Positions 25,956 through 35,910 of a stretch of 64,000 nt of DNA are shown here, piece by piece. Where the stretch lies: NCBI RefSeq assembly GCF_900113605.1, contig NZ_FOPY01000004.1, positions 124,001-188,000 on the forward strand, given 5' to 3'. This stretch comes from Modicisalibacter xianhensis (GTDB lineage: Bacteria > Pseudomonadota > Gammaproteobacteria > Pseudomonadales > Halomonadaceae). Numbering within the stretch: the first letter of the stretch is position 1; each line of letters starts with the position of its first letter. Position numbers and translations under genes: made by a program. The notes below the pieces were generated by a model that had not been told where the DNA came from, ran no database searches, and saw only the letters and a list, made by a program, of their open reading frames with translations.

Positions 25956-27170
25956 TCACAGCTGATCGAACAGTGACATCCCCTGGATATCGACAAAGGC
26001 TTTCTGCGAGGCCTGCAGCCCCACCTGGCGCAGCGTGTAGTCGGAAATTGCCCGCGCATAGTCCAGGTCGACCAGATCGGACAGGGTCTGCTCATAGTTC
26101 AGGGAGCGGTTGCCACCGACCGTGTCCAGGGTATCCAGTTCGTTGAGTCGGGCACCGACCGAGGCACGCACGGTAAGCACGTTGTCCAGGCCGTTGTCGA
26201 GCTGACGGCTTGTCGTGGACAGCGTGTTCTGCAGGGCGGCCTTGGCAGCGTCGGTCTCGGTCGTGCTATTGAGAGCCTTGATAGCGTTCTCCAGCGTGGA
26301 GAAGATATTCTGGTCCTGAGCCTTCGCCATGCTGAGGGTATCGCCGGCAACAGGTTCGCCTTCGAGAGTCAGCGATACCCCACCGAATGATAGTGTTTTG
26401 CCGCTTTCGTAAGCCGCATCCTCAATGACGGGCGTATTCGTCGTTGTGTTGGTCACTGTGTAGGTAGGATTGCCGCCGGCATCCTCACCAAAGACCACTG
26501 TATAGCTATCCCCGTAACCGGGGTCACTGGCATTGGATCTCGTCGGACCAGTAAACGTGACGCTCCCGGTATTGCTCTCTGCCGCTTTTGCCACATAGCC
26601 CGTACCGCTATGTACACTGGCGAAGATTTCCGAGCCATTGTTGCCCACCGGCATCAGGCGCGAGGAATCGACCTTCTGCTGCCTGACACCGGTATCGCCC
26701 TGATAGGACACACGGCCATCGGCATCCTTGACGAACGGCGGTGCATCGTCCTGATACCCACCGAACAGATAGGTGCCATTGCCGTTGGTGACATTGGCCT
26801 GGCCGAGCAGGTTCTCGTAGATACCCTGAAGCTCGCTGGCGATGGAGGCCCGGTCGGCATCGCTCAGGGTGCCGTTCTGCGCCTGGACGATCAGCGTCTT
26901 GGCACTGGCGATACTGTCACTGACGCTATTAAGGACACTCTCTTCCTGCGACAGCGCATTGCGTGCCGATACACGGGCATCGGCGTACTGCTGGCTGACG
27001 GCCATGGACTGCGATACGGCCACGGCACGAGACGCCGCCTGGGGATCGTCGGATGGATTGACCACGCGACGCCCACTGGCGATCTGCTGGCCGACTTTCA
27101 TGAAGTCGCTCTGTTGCCGGTTCATCGACGACAGGCTGGATTCGAACATGGTGACGGTGCTGATGCGCAT
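25956..27170 (-). CDS. flgL: Flagellar hook-filament junction protein FlgL (HAP3)
   Basis: FlgL joins the filament to FlgK. The 404-residue protein has the flagellin-like N-terminus (MRISTVTMFESSLSSMNRQQ; GQQIASGRRVVNPSDDPQAA) and C-terminus (YEQTLSDLVDLDYARAISDY, LRQVGLQASQKAFVDIQGMSLFDQL in part). The longer-than-enteric middle is an insertion rich in G, T and S. It follows flgK by 22 bases in the flgKL operon. Confidence 0.96.
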   Translation of the reverse strand: MRISTVTMFESSLSSMNRQQSDFMKVGQQIASGRRVVNPSDDPQAASRAVAVSQSMAVSQQYADARVSARNALSQEESVLNSVSDSIASAKTLIVQAQNGTLSDADRASIASELQGIYENLLGQANVTNGNGTYLFGGYQDDAPPFVKDADGRVSYQGDTGVRQQKVDSSRLMPVGNNGSEIFASVHSGTGYVAKAAESNTGSVTFTGPTRSNASDPGYGDSYTVVFGEDAGGNPTYTVTNTTTNTPVIEDAAYESGKTLSFGGVSLTLEGEPVAGDTLSMAKAQDQNIFSTLENAIKALNSTTETDAAKAALQNTLSTTSRQLDNGLDNVLTVRASVGARLNELDTLDTVGGNRSLNYEQTLSDLVDLDYARAISDYTLRQVGLQASQKAFVDIQGMSLFDQL

Positions 27171-27192
27171 GATGTCGTCCCGTTATTGATGC

Positions 27193-28812
27193 TTAGCGCA
27201 GGCCAAGAATGGTGTCGAGCACGGTCGTGCCGATCTCGATCACCTTGGCGTTGGCCTGGTAATACTGCTGGAAGCGAATGAGGTTGGCCGCCTCTTCGTC
27301 GAGATTGACGCCCGACTCGGACTGCTGCACGGCGGTCAGCTGCTGGGTCAGTCCTTCCTGAGCGGACAGGTTCACCTTGACGACATTGGTACGGTTACCC
27401 ACGTCACTGACCAAGGACGAATACGCTTCGCTCAGACTGGCCTTGCTACCCACGAGGTCAACGTTCTGCAGCTCCTGCAGGGCAAGCGCATTGCGATTGT
27501 CGCCCGATGCGTTGGTTTCACCAGCAGCGATCTTCGCAGTATCGCTGACAAGGTTCTCGAATTGCCCGGCAAGGTTGCGTGTGGGCTGCAGTTGGTACTT
27601 GTCCCCAGCCGCAGGTGTGCCATTAACGGTCAAGGTCACGCCTTCAAACGCCAGTGTCGTGTTTCCTGCCCCGTCGGTGCCCGCCGTAAACGTCACGCTG
27701 TCGCCGGAATCCGCCCGTTTGACCGTGTAGTCGGTACCATCGAAGCGGATATCGTAATCGCTCGTGGTGACTTGCAAGGCGTTGCTGAATTCAGCCGTAA
27801 TGACCGCTGTACTGACATTGCGCTCATTGGCGAAAACGGTCGGCGAGCCGATGGAAAAGAACGCCTCGCCTGTATCGCCATTCAAGTCGATGCCCTGCGC
27901 ATGCTGCTCATTGAAACCTGCTGCCAGCGCCAGGGCCATCTGACCGATCTGGTTCTGGGTCTTGTCCAGGGTTTCGCGACGGAAGGTCATCAAGCCACCC
28001 AGCGTACCACTGTCGAAAGTGGACTCCTTGAGCTCGATGGCATTGCCCCCCGCATCGTGGTAGGCAACCACGGTGCGCGACGGATCGGTCGCGGAGCTGA
28101 CGGCTTCCAAGGCGAAGCTACGACTGCCGGCCACCAGGGGCTGGCCGTTGCCGATCGTCAGGTTGTAGGTGCCGTTGTCCTGAACGATCAGGTCGACACC
28201 GATGCGCTCGCTGATTTCCGCCACCAGTTGGTCGCGTTGATTGAGCAAGCTGTTCGGGGCCTCGCCGGTCTTGGCCTTGGCCAGGGCGATTTCCTTGTTG
28301 AGCTTGGCCATCTGGTCGGCCGCATTGTTGATCTGCGTGACTTCGTCACGGAACTGGCCGTTGATGCCCGATTGCATGTCGTCCAGGTAACTGTCGAAGG
28401 CACGGAACTGCGCGGTGAGCGTATCGGCGGTCCCGATCACACCCTGGCGAGCCGCCGGGTCCGAGGGGGCACCGGCCAGGTCTTCCAGCGAGGAAAAGAA
28501 GCTTTGCATCAGCGGCGCCAGCCCGGCATCACGATCGGCCAGCAGGTTGTCGATCTGGCTGACCTGGGTGGCATACGCCTCGAGGGCACTGGCACTCGAG
28601 GTGGCGTTGTTCAACTGCGAAGCAATGTAATGGTTGAACTGGCGCTGCACGTCGTTGACCTGCACGCCGTTGGCACCGCTACTGCTTTCGCCCAGCAGGG
28701 TGAGCTGGCGGTTATAGCCCGGTGTATAGACGTTGCTGATGTTACTGCCAGTGGTTTGCAGGGCGGTCTGGGCCGCACTCAGGCCGCTGAGGCCGATGGA
28801 AAAGAGGCTCAT
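27193..28812 (-). CDS. flgK: Flagellar hook-associated protein FlgK (HAP1)
   Basis: This is the first hook-filament junction protein. The 539-residue protein starts MSLFSIGLSGLSAAQTAL, then TTGSNISNVYTPGYNRQ, the rod/hook/HAP N-terminal signature. It ends with the matching helix (VNLDEEAANLIRFQQYYQAN, KVIEIGTTVLDTILGLR). A sigma-28 promoter lies 31 bases upstream, separated from flgJ by a hairpin, so flgKL is a late-class unit distinct from flgBCDEFGHIJ. Confidence 0.97.
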   Translation of the reverse strand: MSLFSIGLSGLSAAQTALQTTGSNISNVYTPGYNRQLTLLGESSSGANGVQVNDVQRQFNHYIASQLNNATSSASALEAYATQVSQIDNLLADRDAGLAPLMQSFFSSLEDLAGAPSDPAARQGVIGTADTLTAQFRAFDSYLDDMQSGINGQFRDEVTQINNAADQMAKLNKEIALAKAKTGEAPNSLLNQRDQLVAEISERIGVDLIVQDNGTYNLTIGNGQPLVAGSRSFALEAVSSATDPSRTVVAYHDAGGNAIELKESTFDSGTLGGLMTFRRETLDKTQNQIGQMALALAAGFNEQHAQGIDLNGDTGEAFFSIGSPTVFANERNVSTAVITAEFSNALQVTTSDYDIRFDGTDYTVKRADSGDSVTFTAGTDGAGNTTLAFEGVTLTVNGTPAAGDKYQLQPTRNLAGQFENLVSDTAKIAAGETNASGDNRNALALQELQNVDLVGSKASLSEAYSSLVSDVGNRTNVVKVNLSAQEGLTQQLTAVQQSESGVNLDEEAANLIRFQQYYQANAKVIEIGTTVLDTILGLR

Positions 28813-28842
28813 GAGTCCGTTCCGATGTAGCGATTGTTAGGG

Positions 28843-28869
28843 TTATCGGCATGAAACCGGCAAACTTGA
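28843..28869 (-). promoter_or_regulatory. Sigma-28 promoter of flgKL
   Basis: On the minus strand, TCAA, 15 bases, GCCGATAA: perfect spacing and -10, one substitution in the -35. It sits between the flgJ-end hairpin and the flgK ATG. Confidence 0.75.
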
Positions 28870-28870
28870 A

Positions 28871-28902
28871 GGCGAACAACGCTCATGGGGCCGTTGTTCG
28901 CC
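28871..28902 (-). terminator. Hairpin after flgJ
   Basis: GGCGAACAACG pairs perfectly with CGTTGTTCGCC (11 bp, 10-base loop) just after the flgJ stop. Only TTCAAGTTT follows on the minus strand, so termination may be partial. Confidence 0.6.
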
Positions 28903-28911
28903 TTGCTGGCC

Positions 28912-29997
28912 TCACAGCCCGAGACCGCTGACGAGCGGTGCATGGCCGGCCTGCGCCACACTGCGCTCCTTGCTGCCGAGGGAATTCATCACGGCGATCA
29001 GCTTATCGGCATAGGCCGGGTCGGTAGCGTAGCCTCCCGATTGCAATGCCCGGGCAGCAGAGGCGGCATCCGGTGCGGCAACCACGCCTGCGTAGCGCGG
29101 ATTGTCACCGATCAGGCGAGCGTAGTCGGTGAAGGCCTCCTCGAAGGAACCGTAGACGCGGAAACGATCGACCTGCTTGACCGGACGGCCGTTGACGTAC
29201 TCGGTGGTGGTGATGTCGGTAGTGTCACCCTGCCAGCGGCTGCCCGCCTTGATCCCGAACAGGTTATGGCTGTTACCGCCATCGCGAGTGGGGATCTCGT
29301 GGCGCCCCCAACCGGTTTCGAGCGCCGCCTGCGCCAGGATCAGCTCGGCGGGCACGCCAGTCTTGCGGCTGGCTGCCTGGGCGGGCCTCTCCAGGCGATC
29401 CAGGAATCGCGTCACATGATCGGCGCGCTCGCCGCGTACCGGCGAGATCGTTGCACTGGCATCCGGCGCGTCAGGCGTTACCGAAGCGCCATAGCCGCCC
29501 TGCCCGCCTTGCGGTCGCAGATCGAGTTCCTGGCTCAGCAGCGAGCCGAACTCACTGGGTGCCGGGGTTGGCTCGGTGCGCTTGGCAAGAGGTTCAAGGG
29601 CACCATCGGCATTCAAACCGTCATGCAACAAGCGAGGCGTACCGCGCGGGATACCGGCAATCAGATCCTCGGTCGCGCTGCTGCCCTGGGGCACCAGCCC
29701 ACGCCCCTCCAACTGGTTGATGAGCTGTTCGGCCAAGCCGATACCGTGACCGGACAGATGTTGCGACCACTGCTTGTCGAGCATTTCGGTATAGAACTTG
29801 GTCTGCTGGCTATCGAGCAGCCCCGACTCGGGCACAGCCTCGCGCATGCTCTTGAGCATCATCTGCAGGAAGATCGCCTCGAATTGCTTGGCCGCCTCTT
29901 CCAGCCCCTGGCTGGGGTCGCTGCCGGCCGTGCGCTTGAGGCGCTGCAGCCCCTGCAGGTCAAGGGCAAATTGCCCGCTCAGGTTCTCGACTGCCAT
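28912..29997 (-). CDS. flgJ: Bifunctional rod cap / peptidoglycan hydrolase FlgJ
   Basis: The N-terminal half is the rod scaffold (LEEAAKQFEAIFLQMMLKSMRE; LLDSQQTKFYTEMLDKQWSQ, in part). The C-terminal half is a glucosaminidase that opens the wall for the rod, with catalytic-type glutamate E227 in ILAQAALETGWGRHEI and NLFGIKAGSRWQG. The 361-residue length fits the two-domain form; a linker of about 60 residues rich in P, G and S joins the halves. Its start codon abuts the flgI stop. Confidence 0.96.
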   Translation of the reverse strand: MAVENLSGQFALDLQGLQRLKRTAGSDPSQGLEEAAKQFEAIFLQMMLKSMREAVPESGLLDSQQTKFYTEMLDKQWSQHLSGHGIGLAEQLINQLEGRGLVPQGSSATEDLIAGIPRGTPRLLHDGLNADGALEPLAKRTEPTPAPSEFGSLLSQELDLRPQGGQGGYGASVTPDAPDASATISPVRGERADHVTRFLDRLERPAQAASRKTGVPAELILAQAALETGWGRHEIPTRDGGNSHNLFGIKAGSRWQGDTTDITTTEYVNGRPVKQVDRFRVYGSFEEAFTDYARLIGDNPRYAGVVAAPDAASAARALQSGGYATDPAYADKLIAVMNSLGSKERSVAQAGHAPLVSGLGL

Positions 29998-31130
29998 TAC
30001 ATGATCTCCAGCTCAGCCCGCAGCGAGCCGGCTTCCTTGAGCGCCTGAAGAATCGACATCAGATCCTGCGGCGTTGCACCCAGTGCATTCAAAGCCCGCA
30101 CGACCTCAGCCAGGTCGGCGCTGGTTTCCAGCATCTGCAAAGCGCCCCCCTGCTGGGCTACGGTGATGTCGGCATTGGGCACGACCACGGTTTCGCCTTC
30201 CGAGAACGGATTGGGCTGGCTGACCTGCGGGTTGGAATCGATGGTGATCGACAGGTTGCCATGCGCCACGGCAGCCCGGCGCAGGGTCACGGCGCTGGTC
30301 AGCACCACTGAGCCGGTCCGCGAGTTGACGATGACCCGCGCCGGCCCTTCGCCCAGCGCCAGGTCGATGTTCTGGACGCGTGCCATGAAGCGCACGCGCT
30401 CGTTGCTGTCCATGGGCGCTTCCAGACGGATCACCCGACCATCCAGCGCTGTGGCCACCGGCATGCCGAACTCGCTGTTGATGGCGGTCACGGCACGCTG
30501 GACGGTATCGAAGTCGTAGTTGTCGAGCTGAAGATCGAGCGTGCCATCGGCCCCCAGCACCAGCGGCACTTCCATCTCCACGGTCGCGCCACCGCTGATC
30601 CGGCCAACCGCCTGGTGATTGACCTGCACGCTGCTGCCACCGGCCTGTGCGCCCACGCCACCCACCAGGACATTACCCTGGGCGAGCGCATAGATTTGCC
30701 CATCGGCCCCTTTTAGTGGCGCCATCAACAGGGTACCGCCACGAAGACTCCGGGCATTGCCGACCGACGAGACCACGACGTCGATTTCCTGGCCGGGGCG
30801 CGCGAACGGGGGCAGCACGGCGGTAATCATGACGGCTGCCACGTTCTTGAGCTGCATGTTGGTTCCCTGGGGCACGGTAATGCCCAACTGGGACAGCATG
30901 TTGGTCAGGCTTTGGGTGGTGAACGGCGCCTGGGTTGTCTGGTCCCCGGTCCCATCGAGGCCGACGACCAGGCCATAACCGACCAGCGAGTTTTCGCGCA
31001 CCCCGGCAAAGGAAGCCAGATCGCGGATTCGCTCGGCCTGGGCCGGGAGCGTCATCCCCAGCCACAGCAGAACTACTACGCACAGACGCACAGCCAGCAC
31101 TGAGGAGAAGCGACAGGAAACCATCTTCAT
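29997..31130 (-). CDS. flgI: Flagellar P-ring protein FlgI
   Basis: FlgI is the periplasmic ring protein that surrounds the rod. I use the ATG at 31130 ([16 protein letters not shown]), which gives a proper signal peptide ending ALPAQA-like (TLPAQA) before [13 protein letters not shown], and a 377-residue precursor. An upstream in-frame opening would add 41 unlikely residues overlapping flgH. Family stretches [19 protein letters not shown] and [24 protein letters not shown] are present in part. Confidence 0.95.
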   Translation of the reverse strand: MKMVSCRFSSVLAVRLCVVVLLWLGMTLPAQAERIRDLASFAGVRENSLVGYGLVVGLDGTGDQTTQAPFTTQSLTNMLSQLGITVPQGTNMQLKNVAAVMITAVLPPFARPGQEIDVVVSSVGNARSLRGGTLLMAPLKGADGQIYALAQGNVLVGGVGAQAGGSSVQVNHQAVGRISGGATVEMEVPLVLGADGTLDLQLDNYDFDTVQRAVTAINSEFGMPVATALDGRVIRLEAPMDSNERVRFMARVQNIDLALGEGPARVIVNSRTGSVVLTSAVTLRRAAVAHGNLSITIDSNPQVSQPNPFSEGETVVVPNADITVAQQGGALQMLETSADLAEVVRALNALGATPQDLMSILQALKEAGSLRAELEIM

Positions 31131-31152
31131 CGACCTGTTGTTCCGACGCCGA

Positions 31153-31812
31153 TCAGAACGGCGACACGTTGAGGAAGAAGCGTTGCAGCCAGCCCATGGT
31201 CTGCGCCTCGTTGATATAACCATTACCCACATATTCGATACGCGCATCGGCAACCAGGGTCGACGGCACGGTATTCTGCGCCGTGATGGTGCGCGGGTTC
31301 ACGACACCAGAGAAACGGATGAACTCGGTACCCTGATTGATGATGATCTGCTTTTCGCCGCGCACCCGCAGGTTGCCGTTGTAGAGTACGTCCATCACCG
31401 TGACGGTAATGGTGCCGGTAAAGGAGTTGGAGGCCTCGGCCCCACCGCTACCGGAGAAATCGTTATTGCCTTCCACATCGAAGCCGTACTCGGCTAGCTG
31501 GTCCAGGGCATCGGGCAGCGTCGCCAAATCAAGCCCCGCCGAGCCGCTACGCCCGGCGTTCGCCGATGCGTTCTTGCTGGCGCTGACCTCTTCGTCCAGG
31601 ACAATGGTCAGGATGTCGCCGATCATGCGCGGGCGGCGATCCTCGAACAGCGGCTGGTAACCGCGAGCGGGCTGAAATATCGACCCATTGGGTACCGGTG
31701 ATGGCGGCTCTACGATGACGATGCGCTCCTGCTCACCGACCACAGAGGGCTGAGGCAACTGGGCGCAGCCGCCCAGCACCAGTAAGGCCACCATTGCCAG
31801 CACCCAACGCAT
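31153..31812 (-). CDS. flgH: Flagellar L-ring lipoprotein FlgH
   Basis: Outer-membrane ring lipoprotein. The start [16 protein letters not shown] is chosen because AAGGG lies at good distance and it gives a compact signal with lipobox LGGC; in-frame starts at 31848, 31863 and a GTG at 31878 are also possible. The core has [40 protein letters not shown] and [24 protein letters not shown] (in part). The result is 219 residues, close to the enteric 232. Confidence 0.92.
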   Translation of the reverse strand: MRWVLAMVALLVLGGCAQLPQPSVVGEQERIVIVEPPSPVPNGSIFQPARGYQPLFEDRRPRMIGDILTIVLDEEVSASKNASANAGRSGSAGLDLATLPDALDQLAEYGFDVEGNNDFSGSGGAEASNSFTGTITVTVMDVLYNGNLRVRGEKQIIINQGTEFIRFSGVVNPRTITAQNTVPSTLVADARIEYVGNGYINEAQTMGWLQRFFLNVSPF

Positions 31813-31879
31813 GAAACGCCCTTGGCCGTTACCTTCTCGCCGTCTCATATACACATTGTCCATGCTTTCGGAACTCACA

Positions 31880-32662
31880 TTACAACTGGGTCAGACGAGC
31901 CAGCATTTCATCGGACGTCTGGACGGCCTTGCTGTTGATCTCGTAGGCCCGTTGGGTCTGGATCATGCTGACCATCTCCTCGACCACATTGACGTTAGAT
32001 GTCTCTACGTAACCTTGGTAGAGCCTACCGGCGCCATTCAGGCCGGGCACGCTGTCATTGCGCGGGCCGGAGGCGTTGGTTTCGAGATAGAGGTTCTCGC
32101 CGATACTTTCCAGGCCGGTCGGGTTGGTGAACGTCGACAGCAGAATCTGTCCCACTTCGTTGGACTCGGAAGACCCCGGCTGGGTCACCGAGACCACACC
32201 GTCCTGACCGATCGAGATCGACAGAGCGTTCTGGGGAATAAATACCGCCGGCTCGACGGGGTAACCACTGGCGGTAACCATCTGACCGTTCTGGTTGACC
32301 TGGAAGCTGCCATCGCGGGTATAGGCCGTGGTGCCATCGGGACGCAGCACCTGGAAGAAACCCTTGCCATTGATCGCCAGGTCACGCGAGTTTTCGGTAT
32401 TCTCGAGCCCCCCCTGATTATGCAGGCGCTCGGTAGCCACGGGACGCACACCGCTACCGATCTGCATGCCTGAGGGCAGGTTGTCCTGGACGGTATTCTG
32501 TGCGCCCGGCTGGCGCATGTTCTGGTACAACAGATCCTCGAACACGGCACGCGAGCGCTTGAAGCCATTGGTGCTGACGTTGGCCAGGTTGTTGGCGATA
32601 ACGTCCATCTGCATCTGCTGGGATTCGAGGCCGGTCTTGGCCGTCCACAGCGATCTGATCAT
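31880..32662 (-). CDS. flgG: Flagellar distal rod protein FlgG
   Basis: Distal rod subunit, 260 residues, the standard length. The N-terminus [20 protein letters not shown] and [20 protein letters not shown] and the C-terminus [39 protein letters not shown] are diagnostic of FlgG. It lies between flgF (42 bases upstream) and flgH. Confidence 0.98.
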   Translation of the reverse strand: MIRSLWTAKTGLESQQMQMDVIANNLANVSTNGFKRSRAVFEDLLYQNMRQPGAQNTVQDNLPSGMQIGSGVRPVATERLHNQGGLENTENSRDLAINGKGFFQVLRPDGTTAYTRDGSFQVNQNGQMVTASGYPVEPAVFIPQNALSISIGQDGVVSVTQPGSSESNEVGQILLSTFTNPTGLESIGENLYLETNASGPRNDSVPGLNGAGRLYQGYVETSNVNVVEEMVSMIQTQRAYEINSKAVQTSDEMLARLTQL

Positions 32663-32704
32663 GGTTGGTTTCCTCGAAAGTCTTGTCCGGTACCGATGGC
32701 GCTA

Positions 32705-33457
32705 TCAGCCAGTCACGGAGAGCAGGTTATTGGCACGCTGGTCGTTTTCATCGACGTTCTCGATGGTCTTCATCTGCATGTCGTAGCGCCGCGCGCTGTC
32801 GATCATGGCGACCATGGCCTCGGTCACGCTGACGTTGCTGCCCTCCAGCGCACCACTGACCACACGCACGTTGTCATCGGCCTGCAGTGCGGGGATATTG
32901 CCGTCGGCATTCGGTGCCGGACGAAACAGACCGTCAATGCCACGCTGCAGGCTGCCCGGTTCGGGGTTGACCAGCTTGAGGCGCCCTGCCGGCCCGCGGG
33001 CTGTCGGGTCGGTGCCCGGCACCAGTGCGCTCAGGGTGCCATCGCTACCGATACTGATGTCGGCGCCCAGCGGCACGACGATCGGACCGCCATCCCCCAT
33101 GACCGGGCGTCCCATGCTGGTAAGCACGCCATTGGCATCGATCTGCAGGTCACCACGGCGGGTATAGGCTTCACCGTCCGGCGTCTGCACGGCCAGCCAG
33201 CCGTTACCGTCGATGGCCACGTCCAGCTCGCGGCCAGTGGTACTGATCGCACCATGGCTGAAGTCGCTGCCCGGCGTGGACGCAGCCACTACCGTTCGCG
33301 TGGGCAGCCCTTCGCCATTGACCGGTACGGCACGCATGGCCTGCAGCTCGGCGCGAAACCCGGGGGTCGCGGCATTCGCCAGGTTGTGGTTGATGACCGC
33401 CTGCAGGTCCATGCTCTGCCTGGCCCCACTCATGGCGGTATAGAGGATGCGATCCAT
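32705..33457 (-). CDS. flgF: Flagellar proximal rod protein FlgF
   Basis: Proximal rod subunit. The start MDRILYTAMSGARQSMDLQA matches FlgF homologues and has a GAGAG-type ribosome-binding site; the frame is open 15 codons further upstream, but that extension is not typical. The 250-residue product ends VTEAMVAMIDSARRYDMQMK, then NDQRANNLLSVTG, the usual rod-protein C-terminal helix. Confidence 0.95.
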   Translation of the reverse strand: MDRILYTAMSGARQSMDLQAVINHNLANAATPGFRAELQAMRAVPVNGEGLPTRTVVAASTPGSDFSHGAISTTGRELDVAIDGNGWLAVQTPDGEAYTRRGDLQIDANGVLTSMGRPVMGDGGPIVVPLGADISIGSDGTLSALVPGTDPTARGPAGRLKLVNPEPGSLQRGIDGLFRPAPNADGNIPALQADDNVRVVSGALEGSNVSVTEAMVAMIDSARRYDMQMKTIENVDENDQRANNLLSVTG

Positions 33458-33536
33458 AGTCGTTGGCTCTCGCTCTCCGGTATCTGTGAAAACCCGGTTC
33501 AACGATGCCGGGAGACTCTCCCGGCATCAGATGGCA

Positions 33537-34721
33537 TTAGCGCAGGTTGACGGCACTCTGCAGGACTTCGTCCTGCACCTTGATGGTCTGCGAGTTGGCC
33601 TGGTAGTTGCGCTGCGCGATGATCAGATCGACCAGTTCCGCCGTGAGATCGACGTTGGATGTTTCCACCACGCCGGACTCGATGGTGCCGAACACCCCGC
33701 CACCCGCCTGACCCAGCAAAGCCTGACCGGATGTGCTGGTTTCAGCCCAGGCGTTGTCACCAATCGGCTGCAGTCCTTCCGGGTTGCGGAAGTTGGCCAG
33801 AGTGATGGTGCCAAGGACCTGCGACTGCTCGTTGGAGTAGTTGCCGACGATGTTGCCTGCGTCATCGATCGTGATACCGACAAGACTACCCGAGCTGTAG
33901 CCGTTCTGATTCAGTGAACTGAGCTCGAAATCGTTGCCAAACTGAGTGGTACCAGTGAAGTCAACGGCATAGTTGAGAGCGGCCGCGCCGCCACCCGGCG
34001 TAAAGGAGAAAGCGCTACCCGTCGTCGAGGCCAAGGTACCGTTCGCGTTGAAGCTCATGGTCCCGGTATTGACGGCATCGACGGTGCCATCCATGGACTG
34101 CTTGACTTCCCATTGGTTGTCGGCAGTCTTGGTGAAGTACATGGTGACGTTGTGGGATACGCCCAGCGAGTCGTAGACTGTTGCGCTGTTGGCGTAGGAG
34201 TACGTATCCGGGTTGGTAGCGTCAAACGCAACGGTACCGCGATCGACGATGTCAGTAGACGCATCCAGATTCAGGCTGGCATCGATTTCCGAGGTTGGCG
34301 TCGCCATCAGCGCACCAGACGGCACCTGCAGGGTCTGCGGCTGACCGCCGGCGCCGACACCGGTCGGATAACCGGTCAGACGCGCGCCCTGGGCATTCTC
34401 AAGATAACCGTCACTGGTCATGGTCAGCTGACCATTACGCGAATAGACGACCTGATCGTTCTGGACCATGCGGAAGAAGCCAGTGCCGCTGACGGCCAGG
34501 TCGAGGTTGCGGTTGGTGGTTTCCAGCGTACCGTCGCTGAAGTTCTGAAGTACCGCGGAAACGCGGGTACCCAGGCCGACCTTGGCGCCGGCGTAGACAT
34601 CGGAGAACTGAGCACTGGAGCCCTTGAAACCGACGGTCTGCGAGTTGGCGATATTGTTGCCGACCACATCGAGATTGGTGGCCGCGGCGTTGAGACCACT
34701 AAGAGCTTGTGAGAAACCCAT
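33537..34721 (-). CDS. flgE: Flagellar hook protein FlgE
   Basis: Hook subunit, 394 residues. The N-terminus MGFSQALSGLNAAATNLDVV followed by GNNIANSQTVGFKGS and the C-terminus NVDLTAELVDLIIAQRNYQA, NSQTIKVQDEVLQSAVNLR are canonical. The middle contains the FlgE D1/D2 region rich in T, S, G and N. It follows flgD by 57 bases in the operon. Confidence 0.98.
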   Translation of the reverse strand: MGFSQALSGLNAAATNLDVVGNNIANSQTVGFKGSSAQFSDVYAGAKVGLGTRVSAVLQNFSDGTLETTNRNLDLAVSGTGFFRMVQNDQVVYSRNGQLTMTSDGYLENAQGARLTGYPTGVGAGGQPQTLQVPSGALMATPTSEIDASLNLDASTDIVDRGTVAFDATNPDTYSYANSATVYDSLGVSHNVTMYFTKTADNQWEVKQSMDGTVDAVNTGTMSFNANGTLASTTGSAFSFTPGGGAAALNYAVDFTGTTQFGNDFELSSLNQNGYSSGSLVGITIDDAGNIVGNYSNEQSQVLGTITLANFRNPEGLQPIGDNAWAETSTSGQALLGQAGGGVFGTIESGVVETSNVDLTAELVDLIIAQRNYQANSQTIKVQDEVLQSAVNLR

Positions 34722-34778
34722 GGTTTGACTCCCTGCGCGTTACAGAATTCGTTTAATGATTTTGGCTATTCATATGCG

Positions 34779-35474
34779 TCAGAGAATCTGGCGCACGTCG
34801 CTCAATGCCACGGGATCGAGCGTGGCCCCGAGATCCAGTTGCGGGCCGCTGGCCGTCTTCACGACGCCACCCACCTGGGCATAGTTAAGCGCCGTCACGG
34901 TGACGGGCTTGTCATCCAGCGTCGCTGCAATGTTGACCCGATAGGAGCCCGACGGCGCCATGGTCTGGCCATCGCTCAAGGTGCCATCCCAAGTGAAGGA
35001 TTCGACACCGGCATCCAGCGCACCCACGTCGAAGGTACGCACGACCTCACCAGCCTCGTTGGTGATAGTGATCTTGACCTGATCGGCGGCACTGTCCAAT
35101 TCGACACCGAACGGCGTGGTTGCCACACCATCGACCTCGTCACTACCCTGCCCGACAAGAACGCGATCCCCCGGCACCAGCACCCCCTGGCCGATCAACG
35201 CTGCTGCCTGCAGCGTCTGGCCGGCATCGATCTGCCCGGTGATGCCCTCTAGCGTACTGTTGAGATCCTGGATGCCGTTGACGGTATTGATCTGTGCCAG
35301 TTGCGAAGTCATTTCCGCGTTTTCCATCGGCTTCAAGGGATCCTGGTTCTTCAACTGCGTCACCAGCAGGGTCATGAAGCTGTCGCTCAACTCCTGACTC
35401 GTACCCTGCGTCTGCTTGGCAGCAGCGCCGAGGTTCATGTTGCTGAGGACGCTGTTATCGATAGTGTTGGCCAT
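34779..35474 (-). CDS. flgD: Flagellar hook cap / assembly protein FlgD
   Basis: FlgD caps the growing hook. The 231-residue protein has the conserved N-terminal region (LSDSFMTLLVTQLKNQDPLKPMENAEMTSQLAQINTVNGI, in outline) and C-terminal Tudor-like/FlgD Ig-like domains with VRTFDVGALDAGVESFTWDG and APSGSYRVNI. Length and order (between flgC and flgE) are standard. Confidence 0.97.
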   Translation of the reverse strand: MANTIDNSVLSNMNLGAAAKQTQGTSQELSDSFMTLLVTQLKNQDPLKPMENAEMTSQLAQINTVNGIQDLNSTLEGITGQIDAGQTLQAAALIGQGVLVPGDRVLVGQGSDEVDGVATTPFGVELDSAADQVKITITNEAGEVVRTFDVGALDAGVESFTWDGTLSDGQTMAPSGSYRVNIAATLDDKPVTVTALNYAQVGGVVKTASGPQLDLGATLDPVALSDVRQIL

Positions 35475-35496
35475 GCCTGTCTCCGTGCGCTACCTA

Positions 35497-35904
35497 TCAG
35501 TTTTCGCCCAGCGTCAGTGTCTTGAGCATCAGCGTCTTGCTGGTGTTCATGACTTCGACGTTGGCCTGGTACGAGCGTGATGCCGCAATCATGTTGACCA
35601 TCTCGTTGACTGGCTCCACGTTGGGCATCGTCACGTAGCCGTTTTCATCGGCCAGGGGATGCTCGGGGCGGTATTCGGTGCGCATCGGCGAAGGATCGTC
35701 GAGGACCTGGGAGACACGCACCCCACCGACGCCGCTGGCGGTCTGCGACTGGGTCTCGAACATGACCTGCTTGGCCCGGTAGGCCTCACCATCGGGCCCC
35801 GCCACACTGTCAGCGTTAGCCATGTTGCTGGCGGTGACGTTCATGCGCTGCGCCTGGGCGCTCATGGCCGAGGCGGAAATATCGAAAACGCTAAACATGG
35901 ACAC
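35497..35904 (-). CDS. flgC: Flagellar proximal rod protein FlgC
   Basis: Rod subunit, 135 residues, starting MSMFSVFDISASAMSAQAQR, then MNVTASNMANADSVAGPDGE. It ends PVNEMVNMIAASRSYQANVE, VMNTSKTLMLKTLTLGE, the family's C-terminal helix. It lies six bases after flgB. Confidence 0.97.
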   Translation of the reverse strand: MSMFSVFDISASAMSAQAQRMNVTASNMANADSVAGPDGEAYRAKQVMFETQSQTASGVGGVRVSQVLDDPSPMRTEYRPEHPLADENGYVTMPNVEPVNEMVNMIAASRSYQANVEVMNTSKTLMLKTLTLGEN

Positions 35905-35910
35905 GTGGCA

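Noticed and set aside
27562-28830. Plus-strand open frame of 422 codons opposite flgK
   Set aside because: It is a shadow frame in GC-rich DNA; flgK on the other strand has full family signatures.
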